A program made the translations under genes and the position numbers. A stretch of DNA of 64,000 nt, taken from assembly GCA_963930775.1 (NCBI GenBank), contig OZ005699.1, positions 5,477,501 through 5,541,500 on the forward strand, written 5' to 3'. The notes under the pieces were generated by a model. The model did not search any database and was not told where the DNA came from. It saw only the letters and a program-made list of their open reading frames with translations. Positions 35,506 to 46,200 of the stretch are shown here, piece by piece; the first letter of the stretch is position 1, and each line of letters starts with the position of its first letter. This stretch comes from Cliona cf. orientalis. Lineage: Eukaryota > Porifera > Demospongiae > Clionaida > Clionaidae.

Positions 35506-36486
35506 ATGTCTGCAGAACCAGGCCGCAAAGCACCGTACTCCATTGATCTGTGTCATCGCATGATCTGGCAGATAATCGGAATGAGTCTTACATATCGAAA
35601 AGTGGCACAAAATTTAAACGTAGCAGTTGGCACTGTGCACAATGTACTTCGCCGTTTCCAAGCAACTGGCGAGTTGGAGCCAACTAAACCTGACAGAAGC
35701 AATACCAGAAAGCTGTCAAACAATCAAGAATTGCTACTTGTTGGTTTATTCCTTGACAATCCAGGTCTATATCTAGGAAAAGTATGCTGTGAAGTAGCAG
35801 ATATTACTGGCACACAAATTTCTCCCCCTACTGTATGCCGCATACTTCGTAGACATGGGTTTTCACGAAAAAAGATCCAGCAAGTAGCTCTACAGAGATC
35901 TGCAATTGCCAGAGCCAAGTTTATGGCTGACATGCAATTTTTTCACAATGATCAAATAGTATGGTTAGACGAGACGGGTTGTGATAGGCGAGATCAAATT
36001 CGCAGGTATGGATACAGCCTGAGAGGTGAGCGTCCTGTATACCATCGCCTGTTACATAGAGGTAACAGAATATCCGCAATCACTGCCATGTCTACTGATG
36101 GCATTGTAGCACTAGAGCTATTTCAAGGGACTCTGAATGGTGATCGTTATTTTAATTTCTTACGAGGAACACTTATACCTGAAATGCAACCATTTGACGG
36201 ATCCTCTCCCCAATCTGTGTTGGTTCTGGACAATTGCAGTGTCCATCATGTCAGTGGTGCTACCGACTTGCTTAGAGAAGCAGGAATCCTGGTTGTATTC
36301 CTTCCGCCGTACAGCCCTGACCTAAACCCAGCAGAGGAGCTATTTAGTGCAGTGAAGTACTACTTAAAGGAACGTGATGAGATTTTACAGGCAATGCGAG
36401 ATCCCACCCCCTTAATTAAATCTGCATTTGACAACATTTCTCCAGAGCAGTGCAAAGGATGGATCAATCACAGTGGAATTTATTGA
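35506..36486 (+). CDS. IS630/Tc1-superfamily transposase, DD34E
   Basis: 326 residues from the ATG in ACGCAATGTCTGC; an upstream in-frame GTG is not a plausible start. An N-terminal paired-like helix-turn-helix region (about 1-110, with MIWQIIGMSLTYRKVAQNL) precedes a DDE domain. First Asp in VWLDETGCD, second in VLDNCSVHH, and Glu in PPYSPDLNPAEE exactly 34 residues after the second Asp. All three catalytic residues are present and the frame is intact, so the protein could be active. YGYSLRGERP after the first Asp is the IS630-type signature. A recently moving element is suggested, but expression is not shown. Confidence 0.9.
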   Translation: MSAEPGRKAPYSIDLCHRMIWQIIGMSLTYRKVAQNLNVAVGTVHNVLRRFQATGELEPTKPDRSNTRKLSNNQELLLVGLFLDNPGLYLGKVCCEVADITGTQISPPTVCRILRRHGFSRKKIQQVALQRSAIARAKFMADMQFFHNDQIVWLDETGCDRRDQIRRYGYSLRGERPVYHRLLHRGNRISAITAMSTDGIVALELFQGTLNGDRYFNFLRGTLIPEMQPFDGSSPQSVLVLDNCSVHHVSGATDLLREAGILVVFLPPYSPDLNPAEELFSAVKYYLKERDEILQAMRDPTPLIKSAFDNISPEQCKGWINHSGIY

Positions 36487-36618
36487 AATAATCACAACTG
36501 AAATCAGGCATAATAATTATTAGAGATGGATAATACTCGATGAATTAATTATTAGTGTGTGCACATGTCCTGGCCTTTTGTAATAATAGTATTATTCGTG
36601 TTCACCGATCTTAATTCT

Positions 36619-37111
36619 TTACAGGTTTTTAATGTCAGTAAGGATACTCTCCCTTAGCTCCTTGTACTCTGTATCATCGATGATACCATCTGTGTGAAGT
36701 TTCTTCCACTTCTCAAGCTGGTCTATCAGCTGTGTGCGCATGGATACCTTGGTGCTTGGTGATGAACTGGATACCACGCGGCGTATCTTAGTGGTTACTT
36801 GGTTGTCAGCTTCAGTGGTTGGTCTCTTGCGGCCACGCCAGAAGGGTTTGTCTGGCGGTTCATCGAGAGATGAATGCTTCCCCATATTGATTAGGTATGC
36901 CCACACTCGACTCACACTATTGTAGATATTAAACGCACACATACCCTACATAGGAGAATGATGATCATACCTGGCCTTGGGAAGAACGAGCTGCTGACTC
37001 ATCACCGGTCACACTAACTGACACATCCTTGCCTGAATCACTACCAGTTCCCTTTCCCAAAGCGATGTGACTCGCTCCTGCATATGAATTGTATGCTGTC
37101 CAGCACTCCAT
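36619..37111 (-). CDS. Small basic protein with SHOCT-like C-terminus (two exons)
   Basis: Exon 1 is 37111-36971 (ATG in the MECWTAYNSYAG frame, donor GTATGA) and exon 2 is 36945-36619 (acceptor TATGTAG, phase 0). Together they give 155 residues. Alternatively translation may begin at MGKHSSLDEP inside exon 2, for 88 residues. The middle is basic and Ser-rich (RGRKRP, TTKIRRVVSSSSPS). The end, LEKWKKLHTDGIIDDTEYKE, resembles the SHOCT oligomerisation motif (Leu-rich helix, then G-I-I-x-x-x-E-Y/F). Function in the transposon is unknown. The 26-bp intron is very short, which weakens the two-exon model. Confidence 0.5.
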
Positions 37112-37580
37112 GCCAGGAGGTATGGCTGAGAAATACAATCGTGGCAACAGCGAACAATGTCAATCTTCCAAACTAGGCCAATGAGCGCCAAACCAAGCCC
37201 ATAAGGCGCGTATTAAATACGCACGCATGCGCGTACGCGCACCAAGGACGAGCGAAACGCATGTTCAAACGCGAGGGAAATCGACTGTACTTTACTGCGG
37301 ATGTGCGTGCGTGCAAACAGGGAAATCCCCGAAGCCACTTGAATGCGCTACTGGGTTCCATGCAGTATAATTAAATTCCCTGAAGATAGCGCGTGCTTAA
37401 TAGTAAACAGAGGCAATACAAGCGCACATCCAATTGCCCTCTTGTGGGTCAATGTACTATTAGTGCATGTAATAGTAAAATTTAATACATACCAGAAATA
37501 CTGCAGTGTAATATCTATGATATTATGTGTGTACAATGTGGATATAATGTGTATTATAGTCAGGTGCTTATCAGTCAGTG

Positions 37581-39520
37581 TTAGGCCTTTTTATCTTTTT
37601 CTTGTCTGTGTAGCTCCCTCCCATATTCATCAATTGCATGGCGACAATCTCTTAAGGCTTTTTCCTTCTTTTCTTGGTGCTCCAGGGGATAGGAGAGGAA
37701 GACTGTCTCCATAATCTTTGCCATCCTCACTGGATCTAATTGCTCCTTCCCTAGCTTTCCATTGACGTTGCTGGTGTATAGTTCCTCTCGGGTGTACGTC
37801 TCCACAGCTATTTTCTTCACAAAATTTCTTCTTGAACAGCTGGATCTCCTAAGTTCACTCAGCCTAGCTGAAGGTGGCAGTCCTGTACATACAGGTGTGC
37901 TGGACACAGTGTTGGGGGTAGAGCTGGCTGGTGGATCCTGAATGGTGATAGCCTCGGCTGTGGCACAGGCTGAAGATGGTTCTTGATCACTGGCTGATTG
38001 AACCTGGTTGTTGGTTGATGATGGACAGCCTGTATCAGTTTCTAGCTCATGATCACAATCATGGGTGGCAGTCTGGCTGAATAGTGGTCTAGGCTGAATG
38101 ATAGGCTGAGAACTGTGTGGAGTCCTTGGCGGTACTGGTGTCAAACGCCTAGACTTCTGCAAGGTGGTGAACAATATACATATATTATACATGTACATGT
38201 AAATCTACATGTATATACATGTGTATACACGTACATACCATTGAAAAGAGCTGGTTTTCCATAGCCTTACACCTTTGTTTGATATCCTGGACATCCAAAG
38301 TTGTCACCCCCATTTCACTACTCATTAATTCCACTGCCTCTAGTACTTTGTCCAACTTTTGAAGCACTAGATCACACTTACAGCTGGAGCCTATATGTAG
38401 TTCACTTGGATCTGTCTGGGTGGCTACTTCTATTGAGTTGTCATCTACGTAGATGGTGATCACGGGATTTGTGCTTCTCAGTGGTACATCTTCATCGCTT
38501 TCCGAGCCACCTTCCTCTGAATCCAGACTTTCATTTTCAGAGTCATGATCTGCCTCCTGAATGGTCTGCAATTGAAAATGTGGAATACATTTACATTTAC
38601 ATGTGCATGCACATAAACATACAGTAATCAAAGAACCATGTTGATCTACATATACAGTATATCTTACCTGATTCAGATACCAAGTCTTATCTTGTGGAGG
38701 TGGAGGGTTGATTGTCTGAGGATTAGGAACCAACATTTCATTTGCATCTCTACAGGCAGAGTGTGATTCCTACATGTATACATGTGGAAAAAGAATGCAA
38801 ATTGAGTACATGCATATGTACATTGTACATGAACATTTACATGCATTTTAGACTGAACAATAATATTACATGTACCATTACCATGAGATTGGTGGCCGGG
38901 GGGTTACTGTCAGCATCGGCTGGAGGACTGGGAACAGTGGTAGCCGGGGGGTTACTGTCAGCATCGGCTGGGGGACTGGGACCAGTGGTAGCCGGGGGGT
39001 TACTGTCAGCATCGGCTGGGGGACTGGGATCAGTGGTAGCAGGGGGGTTACTTCCAGATGAGTGATTGGCCTCAGTAGTAGTGAGTGGTTTATCATTTTG
39101 AGGTGGAGAGGCCACTTCAAGAACAAAAGTGTTCTTGGGTTGCTTTGATTTTTGCTTCTTCTTGGGGATGGCAGACTTTTTGATTGTGGAAAGCTTCTTT
39201 TTCTTGAGGGGAGGTTGTGCAGATGCATTAGCAGCTCTCTTTCTAGAGTTTGTGTTGATTGTGTTTGTATTCTCATCACTGCCGTACATGTACTTCCTTT
39301 GTTCTTCTCTCATTGATGTACCATCCCCCATAGCCAGAACTGTAGCTTTGTATATCTTATGATCTGACCATCTCACTGAGCAAGTAGCTGAAACATCAAG
39401 TATTGCTACTGCAGGTGAAGTCACTCTTTTGGCTGGAATGACACTGGTCTTTTCATCTTCATGGAACTCCACCAAAAGGTGAGTGGCATCCTTGGTCTCG
39501 ATCTGTGATCTGATAGACAT
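37581..39520 (-). CDS. BEN-domain protein, four exons, transposon cargo
   Basis: Exons 39520-38882, 38769-38668, 38565-38239 and 38156-37581, all joined in phase 0 with GTAATG, GTAAGA and GTATGT donors, give 547 residues. Residues 1-75 look like a small beta-rich N-terminal domain (CSVRWSDHKIYKATVLAMG). A Lys-rich nuclear-localisation stretch (LKKKKLSTIKKSAIPKKKQK) follows, then a Pro/Ala repeat and an acidic segment. A predicted coiled coil lies in exon 3 (VLQKLDKVLEAVELM). The C-terminal BEN domain (about 440-525) includes EELYTSNVNGKLGKEQLDP. BEN domains bind DNA and chromatin partners. The gene shares the transposon with two transposases, so a role in targeting, silencing escape or regulation is possible but is inference. 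Confidence 0.8.
38895..39055. repeat. 48-bp minisatellite inside the BEN gene
   Basis: Just over three units encoding NPPATTxPSPPADADS within exon 1. The units are nearly identical, so the length probably varies between alleles. Confidence 0.85.
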
Positions 39521-39846
39521 CCTGAGGTGCTTCAGGTCTTAGAAATGTAGCTGTGTGCTCCAAGATCACTACTTTTATGGCTGCCACCCCAGCTCAATAG
39601 CCATCAAAAGTTGAAAGGTCAGATCAAATACTTCTTTTATCAATAAACATCAAAGCATTACAAGGTTGACAAGTACAAAAGTGGAGTATAAGGTGTGAAA
39701 ACTGAAATTTTAAAGATAGGCTACATGTACATGTACATACATGTATACATGTAAGAACATTACGCTACATAATTATTCTATACCACTTAAAATCCTGAGG
39801 GCCACATGTAAGAACATTATACATGTACATGTACTACATAATTTTC

Positions 39847-40863
39847 TTAAAATCCTGAGGGCCCCCCATTTACTTCTATGACTTTAGGGATGACTTTACG
39901 TAGGTATCCAATAAACTTTCTACATACTTCAGGAGTTAGAGTTTTCCAGTACCTACGAATACCAGCCTTCAACTCAGTGAGATTCTTTGGCTTCACCTGA
40001 TCTCGCAAATATAGCTTCATAGCACCCCATACGTTTTCAATTGGATTCAAATCCGGACTTGAAGCAGGTGTCTTCCACCAGTTGATGTCTTTTTCTTCGT
40101 AGTATCTCTGGGCATAACGACTGGTGTGCTCTGGGTCATTGTCTTGTTGAAATCTGTGGCCATCAGGATACACATCCTCCAAGAATGGAACTAGTCCAGC
40201 ATCAAGAATGTCAGTGTATCTAGTTGCATTCATTATGCCAGAGAACATGACTACCTTTGTGGCACCTCTTGCCGATATCCCACCCCAAACGTGAATCTTT
40301 GGGGGATGCTTAGGACGTGGTTTGAGCCGAGCAGCTTCACCTATTCGATGGTAGGTCATCAGGCGATGACTCTCCAATTGAACAGTGCATTCATCAGTCC
40401 ACACAACATTAGCAAACCTTAGATCGCCTGCTCTTATCTGCTCCTGACACCACTCAACTCTCTTCTCCTTGTTTCTCTCTGCTATCATGGCACAGTATCT
40501 CGTACGCTTTGCCACCCAGCCTAGCTCCCTTCTCACCCACTTTATCGTACTGATACTGACACTTACTTCAGGATACTGCTCTTGGAACATGTTGTACAGC
40601 TGCGAACTAGTTAGTTCATCATTTTCTGCCATTGCATCATCAATAAAACGTAAGTGCTCATCTCCGAGCTTCCGTGGCCGCCTCGTCTTTCTCTCGTCCG
40701 CTACAGATCCCGTTCTTTTGTACTTTCCAATCAGCACACAGAGGCTCTTCTTAGAAACTTCAATCCCCTCTGCTAGCAAGTGCGCTCGGATGTCTTTTAA
40801 TTTGAAGCTTCGTCGCGATAGCTCAACAACCGTAGTTCGAGTGCTGTAACTTAAACGCCCCAT
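39847..40863 (-). CDS. Tc1-type transposase, DD34E
   Basis: 338 residues from the ATG of MGRLSYSTRT; the open frame continues upstream but has no earlier ATG. The N-terminal part (about 1-105) holds paired-type helix-turn-helix regions separated by a basic KTRRPRKLGD linker. The DDE catalytic core has Asp in VVWTDECTVQL, Asp in FQQDNDPEHTS and Glu in SPDLNPIENVW with 34 residues between the last two. IHVWGGISARGATKV is the usual Tc1 motif. Length and motifs are full and uninterrupted. It lacks recognisable TIRs of its own right beside it, so it is treated as cargo of the 6.46-kb element, although an old nested Tc1 copy that lost its ends is possible. Confidence 0.9.
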   Translation of the reverse strand: MGRLSYSTRTTVVELSRRSFKLKDIRAHLLAEGIEVSKKSLCVLIGKYKRTGSVADERKTRRPRKLGDEHLRFIDDAMAENDELTSSQLYNMFQEQYPEVSVSISTIKWVRRELGWVAKRTRYCAMIAERNKEKRVEWCQEQIRAGDLRFANVVWTDECTVQLESHRLMTYHRIGEAARLKPRPKHPPKIHVWGGISARGATKVVMFSGIMNATRYTDILDAGLVPFLEDVYPDGHRFQQDNDPEHTSRYAQRYYEEKDINWWKTPASSPDLNPIENVWGAMKLYLRDQVKPKNLTELKAGIRRYWKTLTPEVCRKFIGYLRKVIPKVIEVNGGPSGF

Positions 40864-40958
40864 CAATGAATCGTTGCTATTAGTATTCTTGGATCTCCTG
40901 CTGATGTTCGTAGGCTTGTACAAAGGTGCTTGCCGATTGCTCCGAGGTAGTCGCTGCG

Positions 40959-41335
40959 CAGAGGAGGTAGGACACGCTTGACCTTTGGCTAATAGTTCAC
41001 TAATTAAATCGCTGGTAGAGGCTTTCGTGAAGATTTTTAGAGGATATCGTTGCGATTTTCGAACTCAGCGCTATTGATTTAGTGGGGGAGCCCCTCTTAG
41101 TTAGCACTACAGAGCAATTTTTAGGTCTTTGGAATGTCAATTAGCCGCTTTGATTAACATTCCAAGGACCTAAAAATTGCTCTACAGTGCTAACAAAGAG
41201 GGGCTTCCCCACTAAATCAATAGCGCTGAGTTCGAAAATCACAATGATATTCTCTAAAAACCTTCACAAAAGTCTATACCAGCGATTTAATTAGTGAACT
41301 ATTAGCCAAAGGTCAAGCGTGTCCTACCTCCTCTG
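40959..41335. mobile_element. 377-bp foldback MITE with 9-bp TSD
   Basis: Almost the whole length is an inverted repeat: CAGAGGAGGTAGGACACGCT at the left is mirrored at the right, with a 30-40 bp loop near 41140. GTCGCTGCG flanks it at 40950-40958 and 41336-41344. It lies just upstream of the Tc1-type transposase. The TSD length fits Mutator-like elements; hAT (8 bp) is the alternative. Confidence 0.88.
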
Positions 41336-42848
41336 GTCGCTGCGTTCACGAGTAGCTGGTGAGAAAATTCGGCAAGCTAGCTAGCCGCACCCACAAGAAT
41401 TAATTTATCCGCGCGGGCCGCATACGCACGCGCACGCGCACACGCGCGCATACACGTACACGTACACGTACACGTGCGAACACGTACACGCGCACGCGCG
41501 CGCTCAGCCCACGTCCTGCATAGTCCCCGCGTGGAAGCGAAATCATTCACGTGTGTAGGTTTCGGGATTCCCGCGGGAAACACGCACGGGACGTTTACCT
41601 TTCACGTGAGCTGTACTGTACATCCCTACGCTTGCTTTACTTATTATTACGCACCTATAAATGTCAACATACTTGTCGAGTGAAGTAATACTATGTGGAA
41701 GACATTCAGCTAGGTTATTACTAGTTGTCACGATGGTTGGATGGTCAGTTTGATTCAATCACATGCATTATTACTGGGTTTTTTTGCATCCCTCAACTTG
41801 AAAGCAAGCGTAGGGATGTATAGTAGATGTGATTATCCCTTACAAATCTTGTTTGTGTACTTTTTGATCCTGCCATCCCTACTTCATCCTTCAATTTTAT
41901 TCAATTATTTTTATACTTGTTCCTGTTCTTTTTTTTTTTATTGCACACAGTGCACTAATTTTATCAGTGCCATCTTACATGAGTTGCTCATAACTTCTGT
42001 CCAGTGTACTATTAAGTGGACGATGGGAGGTGCCGAAGTTTCGTAGCCACGCCTCTCGTTAACTTGCATTCATATGCCTATCAGTATGTGATGAAACAGG
42101 CTGATAAAGAAGGGTGTTTTAGGTGGCCCAAGTAGTGATGAGACCCTTCCGTTTAGCCTGGGAGAAAACCAAGTTCTAAATTTTATTGTTAGCAGCAGCT
42201 ACTCAGCATAATAATTTCTATGATCTGTACGTTACCGCTCCTCGAGCCTTGCGCCTTCTTATCCATGATCGATCCAGCACGCTGCTGCACGCGCTAGCGA
42301 GTAGCTAGCTCGCCTCGGCCTAGCGCCTCGGCTCGAGCGCTCGAGCCTGGGGCGGGGGGGGGGGGGGGGGGCGCTGTCACATGACTTCACCATGGTAACA
42401 CACTCCGAGCATGCGCATTATATCACAAAATGGCGTATCAGACACACCCAATTATCAATGCGCCGTACACACCCACTATTACGTAACTGTCGAGATAATG
42501 CCAAACTTACGTGCAACTGCACTACGCGCTACAAGATGGAGTGGATTTATACTCAAACTAAGATGAGCGATTAAGGCAGTCTTGAGCTAGCTCTGATAAT
42601 GAAAAAGAAAGAAAGAAAGAAAGATTGAGAAATGGCCTTTTTTTAACATCTGGTTCTGGCATATACAATTGATTTGATGAATGATCTTGGTCTTTTTAGA
42701 TAGATAATTTGCTGGAGATTCTGATTTTCACACTTAGAAATTTCACAAAATTACCTATTTTGAGATATTTGGATATTTGCAATGTATTACATATATGGCA
42801 TATCCGGGCCATCCCTACTTATAGAGTCTACCGACTCTATGATAGATC

Positions 42849-43195
42849 GCGCAGGCACCTCCAATTAGAACCAAAAAATTCGCGAGCAGATCAAATGACA
42901 CCTAAATTAGGGAGGCGACTAAGAGCTGCAATTAGAACGGTTCTGGAAGTTTGCCAGAGCCCAAATGCTAAGGTGAGGTGGGTTATTCCGATAGTGGGGT
43001 AATAGCAACAAATCGCATTTCAAACGGCTGTTTTTTATGTGTCACAGGGGTACCGTATACTTTCTAATCACTAAAAAGTAATTACAGGTAGCAAAGGTGC
43101 CTCCAATTAGAACCGAAAAATTCGCAAGCAAGTCAAAGAGTGCCTAAATTAGGGAGGCAGCAATTAGAACAGTTCTGGAAAATTTGCCAGAGAGC
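42849..43195. repeat. Direct repeat, two copies of about 105 bp
   Basis: The block with CACCTCCAATTAGAACC...GTTTGCCAGAG (42849-42960) recurs at 43095-43195. Similar AATTAGAAC motifs occur at 15826-15903, suggesting a dispersed MITE family. Confidence 0.7.
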
Positions 43196-43270
43196 ATGCA
43201 GCAAGTACCTATGCTCCTACATGCAAATCTGATGATTTTGTGATATCCTACCTACATGCACTTTATATAG

Positions 43271-46200
43271 CCTAAAGGTGACATAATTGAAAGGGTATTG
43301 ACTGCGCTTGCTCCTGGTGTTCCATATGACAAACTGAGAGTGATAGTGGAGAAGCATAATGCTTTTGAATTCTTAACTGATGAAGAACAGGATCCTGTAC
43401 TAATGTGGGATGAATACTGCAGACGAGGAGAAGAGCAACGTCAGCAAGCCGAAAAGATTATGGGATGGACAATGTCGTTTCAAGAAGTGAGTGAAGTATA
43501 CAAACATAATATAAAACGGCTATGGTTGTTAAGGCTTGCCAGATCCTTAATAATAATTGCAGAGCTTTTTTCTCCCAAAACAATGCATCTATCAAACAAT
43601 GGACATGATTTTCTAATACTACTATGCCATTCAGGCTATTGAATTGTTTGTATATGCAGTATGAGAGACATTTACTACCCAGGAGAATTGAATGCATGTG
43701 CATGGTTTATTGTTGATAATACATGGTTTTTATGTGCACATTACTGCCCCAAATCATTTATTTCTGGTGTGATAGAGTGCTTTGATTTTGTATGCATTTG
43801 GACCTTCAGCTACTAAGCCCTGAGTATTGCCCACTACAAGCTTGCTTCAACATCGAAACGCCATCGTCATTAATTTTTGAACCACATGCTCCCGTGCGTT
43901 TGGGCATGACCAGACGTTGAACATCCGTAAATATCCACATTGTACCCACCAATGCTTGCGCTAACCACGTATCCGTTTTACCCGGGTACTATTAATAATA
44001 TTATGAGTTGCACATGCACTGTGGCTATTGATGAATAGTGAATTACTTCTACTTCATTTATATTCTAGGGCAAGTTGAGTGAGGAGTTAATTGCTAATGC
44101 ACAAAAAGCATTTTCGACAAAGGTAAGCTGGATTCACTACATCATGCTTCATAATCGTGTACCGTATGCCATAAATAAATCTTAGAGTCAAGAAATTGGT
44201 GCTGACTTGATGTCTGCTCTTGGAAACCGTGTACATCAACAGTATAGTAAATCAGAGGACCACGAGGATTCCGATATTGAAGAAATTATGGAAGAGGTAT
44301 GTCTATATTATTTTTCACTTACATTGTGGTCTATAGATTTGGAAAGGGCATCTCTTTGGGTATAATTATTTTGATCGGTATAGCGCCATCGTTGTTAATT
44401 TTTGAACCGCTTGCACCCGTGCATTTGGGCGTGACAACACATTGAGCGGTCAATATTTCACATATATCCGCGGATATCCATGTTGTACCCACCAACGCTC
44501 GCGCTGACCGCGTATTTGCGCAGTCCTTTTCACCCGGGTTTATAGCATGGCTCACTGTGTGTGCTTGTTCAATATCAGGAGTGTTGAACTACATACCCTG
44601 CACCTGATAAACTGAAAGCCTTCTTTAACATACCTGAACTGAATTATGCACTTGAGAGTCACTGACGGTTTACACTATCACTGCATTGAGAAAGGTAGGG
44701 CCTGCAATTCAAATTGGGGATGAGCACGAATTCATCTGGTATCCTGGCCGATATTAGGGCTTGATGGACTAATTGAAAATCAAATATCAAAACTGGTGAC
44801 CACGCCCCTCATTAAAGAGAAAATCATTTGTTTAAATTTTCAACACATTTCGTATTTTTGGAGAAAATATGGTCAAGAGCATGATGATGGCTGTTTTAAC
44901 TACTCAATCTAAGGTTTTCTGGGGCGCTGATTTACGTGGTGATAATTTTATTGAGGTCTTTACCCTTGCTTATCCATTTTCTCATCTCTATAATTGCTAC
45001 AAGCCCATTTCTTTTGTATGAAGATGCTAGGAGCTGCTAAGAATCTGACTCTTCAGCCTTCAGTTCCTGATAGATAACTCATAAAAAGTAGTTTTCCACT
45101 TTCTGAGGCTAGCATCACGTGAGAGCAGTCCATACTGTAACATAGCGCACTGGACCATATTTTCGCGAAAAAAGGAAAAATTAGCGATTCTGAATCAATA
45201 ATATTAATTACGTGTTTCTACATTACAGTGGCGTGGCCACGGATTTTGCATCACGTATGAGATTAGTCCATCGAGGGCTATCAGCGGCTTGGAGATTAGC
45301 TGAATTTGCCAACATCATATTTCTTATTGCGGACCCTAAGAAAGGCAATCAGTCATATAGCTGAGGTAGGTGCCTTATAAACACAGACAGGCAACAGCTG
45401 CACACACTACTACACCACTGGACAGGACTTAACATGACCAATGCAGGGTATATCAAATAATATGTACTTTCTCTCAGACGATACTTACCATTTAGCACAG
45501 GAGGGTTGTGATGGATGGACGGACAAAAATTGCCAAACGATTGCAGTAACCCTCCGCCTATGCTTTGCGCCGAGGATTAATTGGGGATAACTCAAAGTGT
45601 AATCTTATAGCTGGGGTGTATCTAAGTATTCTTTATAATTATTATAGCCCAATTACGATATTATATTATGGTATTAAAAACAAGTATGTTTAATATCACA
45701 ATCATGGGATAATGTGGCTAGCATGCATGATCATCTATTGCTCACAAAACATAGCCATTAGTACCGTGCGCATGCGCAGATGGAAGCTGTTGCAGCCGAC
45801 AAAGCGTCTCTAGCTGTAGCTATGGCCTGAGGCATTAAAGCCACTCTTCTTTGTGCACACGGCCCTACAGTTCTGACCAATCCTGGCCTGGCCTGAGCCT
45901 TGTAGTACGGACTTTCTCTCCGCCCGCGCCGTGCATTCATTGCAACCGGACACATCCAAGACGCGTATCCATGCCCTCATGTAGCTAATGACACGGACTA
46001 TATAAGAAAATTGTCGCTCTGAAAAATATTTTTCGTTGTATATAGTATAATGAGGCATGTCCCTAAAAGTGGGTGTAGATATTCTTTCATTAATCCTCGG
46101 CGCATGCACGAGGGATACGGTAGTTGTTCTGTGTGTGTGTGTGTATGTGTGTCTGATATCACGCCAGCTGCTACATACCTGGTTTATACGATGCAAACAA

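Larger units (their letters stand above)
35162..41618. mobile_element. 6457-bp TIR transposon with two transposases and a BEN-domain gene
   Basis: Terminal inverted repeats of about 50 bp start CAGTACAGCTCACGTGAAAG at both ends and differ at about three positions. TA is duplicated at 35160-35161 and 41619-41620. CAGT ends plus TA TSDs are typical of Tc1/mariner elements. The cargo in order: IS630-like transposase (+), SHOCT-like small protein (-), BEN-domain protein (-), Tc1-type transposase (-). CG-rich alternating purine-pyrimidine tracts fill the sub-termini (35265-35440, 41400-41510). A 32-bp inverted pair also lies inside (35351-35382 and 37257-37288). Which transposase moves the whole element cannot be told from the sequence. 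Confidence 0.85.
35061..42842 (+). mobile_element. Family-A element, copy 4, containing a 6.46-kb transposon
   Basis: Starts CAAGTATAAAAACAATTG (35061) and ends CCGACTCTATGA (42842), with TA at 35059-35060 and 42843-42844. Removing the inner transposon and one TA leaves about 1323 bp, close to copies 1 and 2. The insertion point lies inside the foldback at CTACTA-TA-CATCCC, which is uninterrupted in copy 2 near 23285. Confidence 0.88.
33511..43270 (+). other. Inferred NLR intron 1, swollen by transposons
   Basis: Donor GTAAGT at 33511 and acceptor TTATATAG ending at 43270. Of 9760 bp, about 1.47 kb are a tandem duplication (33557-35022) and 7.78 kb are nested transposons (35061-42842). Part of the rest is another repeat (42849-43195). 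Without these the intron would be only a few hundred bases. Confidence 0.6.

Noticed and set aside
38742..39065. Plus-strand frames with GGLLSASAGGLG repeats
   Set aside because: They are antisense shadows of the 48-bp coding repeat in the BEN gene.
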